DNA of 43,652 bases, from NCBI GenBank assembly GCA_945861155.1, contig CAMATN010000029.1, forward strand, positions 1-43,652, given 5' to 3'. Position numbers and translations under genes: made by a program. This DNA is from Rhizobium sp. Q54 (GTDB taxonomy: Bacteria; Pseudomonadota; Alphaproteobacteria; ATCC43930; CGMCC-115725). Below, in pieces: positions 7,738 to 16,600 of this stretch. The notes under the pieces were generated by a model that was not told the origin of the DNA, did not search any database, and was given only the letters and a program-made list of their open reading frames with translations. The stretch's first letter is position 1; each line of letters starts with the position of its first letter.

Positions 7738-9567
7738 ATGATCGCCAAGTTCCTGCCCTACCTGAAAGCCCATCGCGGACAGGTCGCCCTTGCCCTGGCG
7801 CAGGTCTTTCTGGTCGCGGCGTTCGAGCTGTTGAAACCATGGCCGCTGCAGATCGTCATCGACTATGTGCTCGGCAGCAAGATTCCGGCGAGCGACGGAC
7901 CCGTCGTTGCGTTGCTGTCCTTGCCCAAGGAGCCGTTGCTGCTGCTCGCCTGCCTCCTTCTCGTCGTCGTTCATCTCGGTGCCGGCGCGCTAACGCTGTG
8001 GCATAATTACACCACGATCCGCGTCGGCCAGCACATGGTCAACGATTTGCGCGGCGACCTCTACGCGCATCTGCAGCTGCTGTCGCTCGCCTATCACAGC
8101 CGCCAACGGGTCGGCGATTTGCTCTACCGCATCACCGCGGACAGCTTCGCCGTCCAGACGATGATCATGAACGGCGTGCTGCCGATCCTGTCGGCGATCA
8201 TCCTGTTGGGCGGCATGCTGATCGTGCTGTTCCCGATGGACCCGACGCTGACCCTGTGGTCGCTGGCGATCGTGCCGGTGCTGTTCGTGCTGATCGCCCT
8301 GTTCAACCGCAAGATCGTCGATGTCGCGACCGAGGTGCGCGACCTCGACAGCCGGGTCTATTCGCTCGTCCAATGGGGCATGGCCGCGATCAAGGTGGTG
8401 CAGGCCTTTACCAAGGAAGAGGAAGAGCATCGCCGCTTCATGGGCGCCAGCCGCGAGAGCCTGGGCGCCACGTTGCGCCTTTACAATTGGCAGACGCTCT
8501 ATTCAGGCGGGGTCAACGTGATTATCGCGCTCGGCACGGCGCTTGTCGTCTATGCCGGGGCGCGCTCGGTCCTGTCGGGCCAGCTCTCGCTCGGGCAGCT
8601 GATCGTGTTCATCGCCTACCTCGCCCAGCTTTACCAGCCGATCAACCAGATCACCCAGAGCTGGGGCCTGATCGCGGCGGCGCGGGTCGGCGCCGCCCGG
8701 GTGTTCGAGGTCTTGGAGACCGAGCCGGACCTGAAGAGCGGCAACCGGCAGTTTCCCCCGGAAGGAGCGCGGGGCGACGTGGCGTGGCACAATGCCAGCT
8801 TCCGCTACCGGCCGGGGACGCCGGTCCTGAACGCTGTCGACGTCTCGGTCGCGGCGGGTTCCAAAGTCGCGATCGTCGGGCCGACCGGCGCGGGTAAATC
8901 GACCTTGCTCGGGCTGTTGCCGCGGTTTTTCGATCCGACCGAGGGCAGCGTCACGATCGGCGGCGTCGATATCCGCGAATACGATCTGCTGTCGCTGCGC
9001 AGCCAGATCGCGATGGTGCTGCAGCCGCCGCTGATCTTCCCGCTCTCGGTTGCGGACAACATCGCCTACGGCCGGCCCGGCGCCGATCATGCGTCGATCG
9101 AGAACGCCGCGCGTCTGGCGCGCATCCACGACACGATAGCCCGCATGCCGGAGGGTTACGAAACCCAGCTGGGCGAGGCCGGGGTCACGCTGTCGGAAGG
9201 CGAGAAGCAGCGCATCACGATTGCCCGCGCCTTGCTGCGGGACGCGCCGATCCTGATCCTCGACGAGCCGACCTCGGCCCTCGATGTCGAAACCGAGGCG
9301 CTCGTCATGCAGGCGATCGAAACGCTGATGGAAGGGCGCACGACCTTTATCATCGCGCATCGGCTGTCGACGGTGCGCCGGTGCGACTGCATTCTCGTGC
9401 TCCGCGACGGCGCCATCGCCGAACAGGGCGGCTACGCGGAGCTGCTGCGGCGCGGCGGGATTTTCGCCGACTACTACCGCACCCAATTCGCCCCCGGCGA
9501 TCCCGCGGGCGATGCCCCTGGCGCTCCCCCGAAGGAGGCCCATCCCGAACTGCCGGTCCCGGCCTGA
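7738..9567 (+). CDS. ABC exporter, fused membrane and ATPase half-transporter (MsbA/NdvA-like)
   Basis: A 609-residue half-transporter that should act as a homodimer. The N-terminal 300 or so residues hold six hydrophobic segments. The ATPase domain has Walker A GPTGAGKST (K387), Q-loop MVLQPPL, a signature reading LSEGE instead of LSGGQ (about 485), Walker B ILILDEPTS (D509, E510) and the switch His in IIAHRLS. Type I exporters of this form carry lipid A, cyclic beta-glucan or peptides. The position 46 bp behind the GH-GT fusion favours export of the glycan made by that protein. The last 35 residues are Pro/Ala-rich and probably disordered. Confidence 0.9.
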   Translation: MIAKFLPYLKAHRGQVALALAQVFLVAAFELLKPWPLQIVIDYVLGSKIPASDGPVVALLSLPKEPLLLLACLLLVVVHLGAGALTLWHNYTTIRVGQHMVNDLRGDLYAHLQLLSLAYHSRQRVGDLLYRITADSFAVQTMIMNGVLPILSAIILLGGMLIVLFPMDPTLTLWSLAIVPVLFVLIALFNRKIVDVATEVRDLDSRVYSLVQWGMAAIKVVQAFTKEEEEHRRFMGASRESLGATLRLYNWQTLYSGGVNVIIALGTALVVYAGARSVLSGQLSLGQLIVFIAYLAQLYQPINQITQSWGLIAAARVGAARVFEVLETEPDLKSGNRQFPPEGARGDVAWHNASFRYRPGTPVLNAVDVSVAAGSKVAIVGPTGAGKSTLLGLLPRFFDPTEGSVTIGGVDIREYDLLSLRSQIAMVLQPPLIFPLSVADNIAYGRPGADHASIENAARLARIHDTIARMPEGYETQLGEAGVTLSEGEKQRITIARALLRDAPILILDEPTSALDVETEALVMQAIETLMEGRTTFIIAHRLSTVRRCDCILVLRDGAIAEQGGYAELLRRGGIFADYYRTQFAPGDPAGDAPGAPPKEAHPELPVPA

Positions 9568-10079
9568 ACCCGGCTTTTGCCGGCGCGCCAAGTAGGGCGT
9601 TGCCAATGTGCAACACTGGATGTTGCTTAATTGCCGCTTACATTCCGCCGCGTCGCTGGTATTCGGCAGTCTGCCTCTGCCAGTGTTGCAGCTATGCCAG
9701 TACAGCCTGAATATATTAAAGATGCTCCGCGGATTGCAGAAATCGCCGCGTCGCCGCGCGGCTTCTATGTTGATTTCAAGATTGTCGTTTGACTGGCTGG
9801 CGCGGTTGGCGCCCTGGCGCTTTCGCGGCTATACAGAGGCTGGATATCGCGGAATGGGGGATTTGCTGTTGCACGACCGATAATGAGGCGCTAGGCTCCA
9901 CCGGGCGTTGGGGGGTTGCCGCACGCCGTTCATGCGGGTGGGGAGGCTGGCGGTCTCGGGAAGCGTACCGAGGTTCGTCTGCTTCAAGCGCACGCGGCGG
10001 CGGCTCCAACCCAAACTTGCTTTGGCCTGGTCGACGCGCTGCGCCGACTGTAAGCGCCCGAGGCACGGGGGGCACGGGG
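9568..10079. other. 512-bp stretch with no convincing gene
   Basis: Between the ABC exporter stop and the M23 peptidase start lies a region that is AT-richer at 9600-9780. It holds a perfect 11-bp inverted repeat (9609-9619 and 9680-9690), a short palindrome around 9610-9626 (gcaaca, five bases, tgttgc), and a possible 32-residue ORF (9694-9792) with no clear Shine-Dalgarno. A 91-residue ORF at 9608-9883 has atypical composition and is not believed. No family is recognised in any frame. The inverted repeats suggest a regulatory or structured RNA segment. Confidence 0.5.
9609..9690. promoter_or_regulatory. 11-bp inverted repeat and nested palindrome, possible operator or RNA stem
   Basis: tgcaacactgg (9609-9619) pairs exactly with ccagtgttgca (9680-9690) over a 60-base loop. 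Inside the left arm, gcaaca and tgttgc (9610-9626) form a second dyad with a five-base spacer. The same half-site thus occurs three times in 82 bp, which fits either repeated binding of a dimeric repressor or alternative RNA folds. Confidence 0.4.
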
Positions 10080-11600
10080 ATGAGCGACCAGCTACGCGGG
10101 GGAAGTGTGGGCTTGCCAGAAAGCCCGGCGGCATGGGCGCGCGCGCGCAGCCGGGCCGGAGCCGTTATGCGGAACCGCACATCGGTTGCGCTTGGTGCGG
10201 CCACCGCCGCCGGGATCGTCGCCTCGGTCAGTCTCGGCGTCGGTTATGTCCATTACGAGCGGCTCGCCACGGCGGAACAGGCCGCGCTGAAGCGCAGCGA
10301 ACGCGCCAATGCCGATCTGCAGGACGCGCTGGCGCGGCTGCGCGATCAATTCGGTGCCGCCAACCAGGCGCTTGGCTCGGCGCAGGGCCGGATCGCCACG
10401 CTGAGCGACGAAGCAAAGCGACAGATCACCGTGTCCGAGCAGACGGCCACATCGAAGACCGACCGGATTTCGCAATTGTCGTACACGCTCGATCAGGCCC
10501 AGCGCGAATTGCGGCTGACCGAGGCGCAGCGGGTCACGCTGATGGCGCGGCTCAGCAAGGCCGAGAACGATTTGGCCGAAGGGCAGAACCGCCAGCTTCA
10601 GGCCCAGGCCGGCGCCGATCAGTGGCAGAAGAAGGTCCATCAGCTGAGCGCCGACCGCGACCGGGCCGTCGGCGAGCGCGACCAGTTGCGCGCTCGAATC
10701 GGCGACCTCGAGCAAAAGCTGTCGTTATTGCAGACGCGCCAGACCCCGCGCCCGGTCGCCGAAGCGCATCCCGCTCCCGGTACGCCGGCTCAGGCAACGC
10801 CGACTCCGGCTGCGCCCGTCGCTGCGGCGCCTGCCGCGGACCCTGCGACGCAAATGCAGGCCGCTGTCGCCCAGCCCGTCATTGCCCAGCCGGTCGTTGC
10901 GCAGCCACCCGTTGCGTACGCGACCCCCGCGCCGGCGGCGATGCAAGCCGTTGTCGAGCCGGCGCGAGCAACGCCGCCGGTCGCGGTCGCCGGCGGCGCT
11001 CGCGGGCTCGCGCAGGTCGAGCGGGTGCTGGCATCGGCCGGGGTCGATGTCGCGCATCTCTTCGCGCAATACGGGGTTCGCACCGGCCAGGGCGGCCCGT
11101 TCATTCCTGCCCCGCGGGGCACGCACTCCGAGCCGACGATGAGTCCTGAAAAGCTCGCCGCGCTCAGCCGCTTGGTCAAGGTGCTGCCCGTCGCGGCGCC
11201 GCTGCAAAGTTATGAGGTCGGCAGCTCGTTCGGCGTGCGCGGAGACCCGATGAACGGCCGGTCCTCGTACCATACCGGGATCGATCTGCTCGCGCCCTAT
11301 ATGTCGCCGGTCTACGCTACCGCGCCGGGGGTCGTGACCTATTCCGGATATCGCGCCGATTACGGCAAGGTCGTCGAAATCGATCACGGCAACGGCATGT
11401 CGACGCGCTACGCCCATCTGCACCGCGCCACCGTGTCGTTCGGCCAGCGCCTCGGCGACAACGCACAAATCGGGTTTCTCGGCAGCACCGGCCGCACAAC
11501 CGGCCCGCACGTGCATTACGAGATTCTGGTCAACGGCGAGCCGCAGGACCCGACCAAATTCCTCGGCCTGGGTCGTGTGGTGAGGGTCGCTCACCAATAG
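10080..11600 (+). CDS. membrane-anchored M23 (LytM-type) peptidase with coiled coil
   Basis: A 506-residue cell-wall peptidase or divisome-associated LytM protein. A membrane segment lies at about residues 35-55 (SVALGAATAAGIVASVSLG), leaving a short cytoplasmic tail. It is followed by a long coiled coil (about 60-215) and an Ala/Pro/Val-rich linker (about 220-300). The C-terminal M23 domain carries zinc ligands H398 and D402 (YHTGID) and HVH (H477, H479). All four metal residues are intact, so it is probably an active endopeptidase rather than an EnvC-like activator. The ATG at 10080 follows a G-rich run; a second ATG at 10167 directly before the membrane segment is possible. No partner gene is adjacent. 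Confidence 0.88.
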   Translation: MSDQLRGGSVGLPESPAAWARARSRAGAVMRNRTSVALGAATAAGIVASVSLGVGYVHYERLATAEQAALKRSERANADLQDALARLRDQFGAANQALGSAQGRIATLSDEAKRQITVSEQTATSKTDRISQLSYTLDQAQRELRLTEAQRVTLMARLSKAENDLAEGQNRQLQAQAGADQWQKKVHQLSADRDRAVGERDQLRARIGDLEQKLSLLQTRQTPRPVAEAHPAPGTPAQATPTPAAPVAAAPAADPATQMQAAVAQPVIAQPVVAQPPVAYATPAPAAMQAVVEPARATPPVAVAGGARGLAQVERVLASAGVDVAHLFAQYGVRTGQGGPFIPAPRGTHSEPTMSPEKLAALSRLVKVLPVAAPLQSYEVGSSFGVRGDPMNGRSSYHTGIDLLAPYMSPVYATAPGVVTYSGYRADYGKVVEIDHGNGMSTRYAHLHRATVSFGQRLGDNAQIGFLGSTGRTTGPHVHYEILVNGEPQDPTKFLGLGRVVRVAHQ

Positions 11601-11741
11601 GCGGCCTCCGGCTCGCGGCGCCGTTGTCTCTTCCTTCCGCGCGCTTCCCATGCGATGACAAAATCCGCGGCCAGACATCGGCGCTGATCTGTCCGCCGCG
11701 CGGCGGAGCGCCGGGTGCGGATGGGTGGCGGGCGAAGCAGC

Positions 11742-12602
11742 ATGCGGAGCAACGCGACGGGTTTGGAAATACCGGGTGTGCTGTGGCGCCGGGACCCGCA
11801 TCAGGCGGCCGTTCCGCTGGTTCTCGATTCACCGCATAGCGGCGCGTTTTATCCCGAGGATTTCGCCTATTGCTGCCCGTTGCCGGTGTTGCGGCGGGCC
11901 GAGGATGCCTATGTCGACGAGCTCTACGCGACCGCCCCGGCGCATGGCGCGACGCTGATCGGGGCGCTGTTCCCGCGCAGCTATATCGATGTCAACCGCG
12001 CGGCCGACGATCTCGACCCGGCATTGCTGGCAGGGGACTTGCCGCCCGTCTTCGTGCCGCGGCCGGTCACCCGGGTCGGCCTGGTGCGCCGCCACGCCCA
12101 GCCCGGCGTGCCTATCTACGACCGGAAGCTCGATCCCGACGACGTCCTTGCCCGCATCGAGCGCTATCACGACCCCTATCACCGCGTGCTTGACGACGCT
12201 TGCGACCGGCTGCATCGCGAGTTCGGCACGGTCTGGCACCTCAACTGTCATTCGATGCCGTCCTATGGCAACCGGCGCGAGAAGCGCCAGGGCGAGCACG
12301 GCGATTTCGTGCTTGGCGATCGCGACGGCACGACCTGCGCGCCCGATTTCACCGATTTCGTCGCCCGGTTTCTGCGCGGCCTCGGCTACGACGTGCGGGT
12401 CAACGAAGGCTATAAGGGGGTCGAGATCGTGCGCCGGCAGGGCCGTCCGAGCGAGCAGCGCCACAGTCTGCAGATCGAAGTCGACCGCGCGCTCTACATG
12501 GACCAGAAAACCCTCGAGAAACTGCCCGGTTTCGACCCGCTGCAAACTGACCTCGCCGGGCTTGTCGAAGCGCTGGCCGGGTTCGTCCGCGGCCGATCAT
12601 AG
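11742..12602 (+). CDS. N-formylglutamate amidohydrolase family protein
   Basis: A 286-residue protein of the FGase family. It has the N-terminal segment LVLDSPHSGAFYP, a central HLNCHSMPS metal-site motif and EGYKGVEIVRR. The family includes HutG-type enzymes that deformylate N-formylglutamate in histidine breakdown, but no other hut gene is present, so the real substrate may be another N-acyl amino acid. The start is uncertain between ATG at 11721 and 11742; the shorter form matches where homology should begin. It is followed after 135 bp by the reductase gene. Confidence 0.85.
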   Translation: MRSNATGLEIPGVLWRRDPHQAAVPLVLDSPHSGAFYPEDFAYCCPLPVLRRAEDAYVDELYATAPAHGATLIGALFPRSYIDVNRAADDLDPALLAGDLPPVFVPRPVTRVGLVRRHAQPGVPIYDRKLDPDDVLARIERYHDPYHRVLDDACDRLHREFGTVWHLNCHSMPSYGNRREKRQGEHGDFVLGDRDGTTCAPDFTDFVARFLRGLGYDVRVNEGYKGVEIVRRQGRPSEQRHSLQIEVDRALYMDQKTLEKLPGFDPLQTDLAGLVEALAGFVRGRS

Positions 12603-12737
12603 CGCGAATCGGGCGACCAATCCGGCCCTCGGCCAATAGCGCTCGCCGTTTGCGGTGGACATCTCCAATCGCTTGGTCTGGCGCGCGACCTGTTGCACTG
12701 TGCGTGATCGTCCAGCCACCGCATTCGGAGTTCACTC

Positions 12738-13619
12738 ATGCAGATCGGTTTTGTCGGCCTCGGGATAATGGGGCGGCCGATGGCCCACAATCTGATCAAG
12801 GGCGGGCATCAGCTGTTCGTTTACGGCAAGCGCACCGTGCCGCCGGAGATCCGCGAGGCCGCGACGGTATTGGATACGCTGAAGGCCGTCGCCGAGCGCG
12901 CCGAATTGATCGTCATCATGGTCCCCGACACGCCCGATGTGCAGGCGGTGCTGTTCGGCCCCGACGGCATTGCCGCCGGCTTGTCGGCCGGCAAGACGGT
13001 CGTCGATATGAGTTCGATCTCGCCGATCGAAACCAAGTCGTTCGCCGCCGAAATCGCGCAAAAGGGCTGCGACTATGTCGACGCGCCGGTCTCGGGGGGC
13101 GAGGTCGGCGCCAAGGCGGCGAGCCTGACGATCATGGTCGGCGGCTCGCAGAGCGCCTTCGAGCGGGTCAGGCCGCTGTTCGAGCTGATGGGCAAGAACA
13201 TCACGCTGGTCGGCGAGGTCGGCGCCGGCCAGACCACCAAGGTCGCCAACCAGATCATCGTCGCGCTGACGATCGAGGCGGTCGCCGAGGCGCTGCTGTT
13301 CGCGTCGAAGGCCGGCGCCGATCCGGCCAAGGTGCGGGAGGCGCTGATGGGCGGGTTCGCCGCCTCGCGCATCCTGGAAGTCCACGGCGAGCGCATGATC
13401 AAGCGCACCTTCGACCCGGGCTTCCGCATCGAATTGCACCAGAAGGATCTGAGCCTCGCTCTGTCGGGCGCCCGGGCGCTCAACCTCTCATTGCCGAACA
13501 CCGCGACGACGCAGGAATTGTTCAATGCCGCCGCGGCGCTCGGCGGCAAGGGCTGGGACCATTCAGGGCTGGTGCGGGTACTCGAACACCTCGCCGGGCA
13601 TCCCGTCGCGAAGGGCTAG
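12738..13619 (+). CDS. 2-hydroxy-3-oxopropionate reductase-like dehydrogenase (beta-hydroxyacid dehydrogenase family)
   Basis: A 293-residue NAD(P)-dependent enzyme. The N-terminal signature is IGFVGLGIMGRPMAHNL, the substrate loop is DAPVSGGEVGAK (S119-G121), and the catalytic lysine is K168 in GQTTKVANQ. These are typical of tartronate semialdehyde reductase (GlxR/GarR) and of 3-hydroxyisobutyrate dehydrogenase. The Met-Gly-Arg-Pro motif favours the tartronate semialdehyde branch. A GGAG sequence lies a few bases before the ATG. No glyoxylate carboligase gene is next to it, so the pathway role is inference. Confidence 0.88.
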   Translation: MQIGFVGLGIMGRPMAHNLIKGGHQLFVYGKRTVPPEIREAATVLDTLKAVAERAELIVIMVPDTPDVQAVLFGPDGIAAGLSAGKTVVDMSSISPIETKSFAAEIAQKGCDYVDAPVSGGEVGAKAASLTIMVGGSQSAFERVRPLFELMGKNITLVGEVGAGQTTKVANQIIVALTIEAVAEALLFASKAGADPAKVREALMGGFAASRILEVHGERMIKRTFDPGFRIELHQKDLSLALSGARALNLSLPNTATTQELFNAAAALGGKGWDHSGLVRVLEHLAGHPVAKG

Positions 13620-13634
13620 AGCACGTCTCGCTCG

Positions 13635-13690
13635 GGTTGCATCGGCCTTCTCCAACCCGTGACGGCGGGGATTGTCCCGCATGATGAGGT
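13635..13690. terminator. weak hairpins after the dehydrogenase
   Basis: A gggttg...caaccc stem (about 13635-13659) and a gcgggga...tcccgc stem (about 13670-13680) follow the stop codon. There is no U-run, so they may be attenuating or merely structural. Confidence 0.25.
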
Positions 13691-13699
13691 GTCTTCGGA

Positions 13700-16600
13700 A
13701 TGAGCATTGCCGAGGGCGCATTGCGGCCTGAGGTGACGGAGCCGGCCCCGGCAGACCGACCGGCGCCCGTTGCCGACGCAATTCCGAGGGGTCGGCTGTT
13801 CCGCAAATACGCGCTGGTGTTCGTCGCGCTGGTCGCCTCCGCTTTGCTGATCACCAGCGGCGTCGATTTCTGGTTTACCTACCAGGAGAGCAAGGCCGGA
13901 CTGGTCCGGATACAGCAGGAAAAAGCCGAGGCGGCGGCCCAGCGCATCCAGGAATTTGTCGAGGAGATCGAGCGCCAGATCGGCTGGACCACACATGCGC
14001 AATGGGCGGCGGGGCCGCTCGACCAGCGCCGCCAGGATTATTTCCGCCTGCTGCGCCAGGTGCCGGCGATCACCGAATTGTCGCAGCTCGATCGCCAGGG
14101 CCTCGAGCAGCTGAGGGTCTCGCGGCTATCGATGGACGTGATCGGCAGCGCGGCGGATCTGTCGCAAAACTCCGCCTTCCGGCAGGCAAAGGCGCAGCGG
14201 GTCTGGTTCAGCCCGGTTTATTTCCGCAAGGAGTCCGAGCCATATTTGACCCTCGGCATCGCCCGCGACGGCCGGAATGCCGGGGTGACGGTCGCCGAGA
14301 TCAACCTCAAGCTGATCTGGGACGTCGTCACCGCGCTGCGCATCGGGCAGAGCGGCTATGCCTATGTCATTGACGGGAGCGGTCGGCTGATCGCGCACCC
14401 CGACATCAGCCTGGTGCTGCGCGACACCGTTCTCTCGGGCCTGCCGCAGGTTGCGGGGGCGCTGGCCGCTCCCTCCGGTGCGCGCGAGCGGGCGCAAGGC
14501 GTAACGGTGGCGACAAACCTCGCCGGTCAATCGGTGCTGACCGCGCATGCCGCGATCGCCCCGCTCGGCTGGCGGGTGTTTGTCGAGGTGCCGCTGCGCG
14601 AGGCGTTCGCGCCGCTCTACGGCGCCGCGTGGCGCACCGCGCTGCTGCTGGTCTTTGGGCTGGTCGCGGCGACCCTGGTCGCGCTGGTGCTGGCGCGCCG
14701 CATGACCGGGCCGATTCGCGCCATCGCCGCCGGGGCCGAGCGGATCGGCCGGGGCGAACTCGACCGCCGCATCGACATCCGCACCGGCGACGAACTCGAA
14801 GCCCTCGCCGGGCAGTTCAACGACATGGCGGCGGATTTGCAGAAATCCTATGCCGAACTCGAAGGCAAGGTCGAGGCGCGCACCGCCGAACTCTCCGAAT
14901 CCCTCGACCAGCAGACCGCGACCTCGGAGGTATTGCAGGTCATCAATTCCTCGCCCGGCGATCTCGCCCCGGTATTCGACGCGATGCTTGAAAAGGCGAT
15001 GCGGCTGTGCGAAGCCCCCGCCGGCTACCTGTTACGCTACTACGACGGCGAATTTGCCCTCGCCGCGGAGCGCGGCCTCTCCGACGACTTGGCACAGTAT
15101 CTGACGCATATGGATCAGCCGCTACCCGCTGAAGCCAATACCCGCGTGCTGGAAGGCGAGCCCTATCTACATATTCTCGATCTGAAGGATGACGAGGCCT
15201 ACCGGTCGGGGGCCCCTCTGCGGCGCGCGACCGTCGATCTTGGGGGCCTCCGCACGGGGCTTGCTGTACCGCTCAGCAAGGATAACAACGTGCTTGGCAC
15301 GTTTAGCTTGGCTCGATACGAGGTTCGGCCTTTCACCGACAAGCAGATCGAGCTGGTGCAGAATTTCGCGGCGCAGGCGGTGATCGCGATCGAGAACGCG
15401 CGGCTGATCACCGAAACGCGCGAAGCGCTCGACCAGCAGACCGCCACCGCCGAGGTATTGCAGGTCATCAACTCCTCGCCCGGCGACCTCGCCCCGGTGT
15501 TCGACGCGGTGCTCGATAAGGCGATGCGGCTGTGCGAAGCCTCCTTCGGCTATCTCGGCATCTATGACGGAGAGCGCTTCCGCACGATGGCGACGCTGGG
15601 CCTACCGCCGGATTTCGCTGAATACCGGAAGAGCAACCCGCAACCCGGGCCCGGCAGCACGATGGCCCGCGTGCTGGCGGGCGAGCGCGTCATCAGCGTT
15701 GCCGACTTGATGGCTGATGAGGTCTATCGGGCCGGTGAACCGGCCCGTCGCGCGCTGGTCGATCTCGGAGGCGCCCGCAGCGGCCTGACCGTCGCTCTCG
15801 CCAAGGAAAACGCGGTCCTCGGCGCCTTGATGATTTACCGCCAAGAAATGCGGCCTTTCACCGACAAGCAGATCGCGCTCGTGCAGAATTTCGCGGCGCA
15901 GGCGGTGATCGCGATCGAGAATGCGCGGCTGATCACCGAGACGCGAGAGGCGCTCGACCAGCAGACCGCGACCGCCGAGGTGTTGCAGGTGATCAATTCC
16001 TCGCCCGGCGAGCTCGCCCCGGTATTCGACGCGATGCTCGACAAGGCGATGCGCCTGTGCGGGGCCGCTTTTGGGATGCTGCGTACCTATGACGGTGAAC
16101 TCTTCCACTTGGCCGCGGCCCGCGGCCATCCGCGCTTCGACGAGCGGGTTCGCCGGTTAGGGCCCGTTTCAGCCACCCCGGGTACGACGAATGAGCGGAT
16201 CGTACGGGGTGAAGAGGTCGTCCAAATCCTCGATATCGCGGATGACGAGGGGTACCGACGGGGCGACCCCGGTCGTCGGGCAATGGTGGAGATCGGCGGC
16301 TTTCGCACCTTGCTCGGTGTCGCGTTGCGCAAGGACCAGACCCTCCTTGGCACCCTGCACGTTTATCGCCAAGAAGTCCGCCCCTTTACCGACAAGCAGA
16401 TCGCGCTGTTGCAGAATTTCGCGGCGCAGGCGGTGATCGCGATGGAGAACGCGCGGCTGATCACCGAGACCCGCGAGGCGCTCGACCAGCAGACCGCGAC
16501 GGCCGAGGTGTTGCAGGTCATCAATTCCTCGCCCGGCGATCTCGCCCCGGTGTTCGACGCGATGCTCGAAAAGGCGATGCGTCTCTGTGGCGCGGCGTTC

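Noticed and set aside
9608-9883. 91-residue ORF in the gap before the M23 gene
   Set aside because: No Shine-Dalgarno, no motif, and it runs across inverted repeats; not believable as a protein.
9789-10079. 97-residue N-terminal extension of the M23 peptidase
   Set aside because: Composition is Gly/Arg/Trp-rich and unlike a protein start; the membrane segment fits a start at 10080.
11742-12602. hutG as part of a histidine-degradation operon
   Set aside because: No other hut gene is in the window, so the symbol was not assigned.
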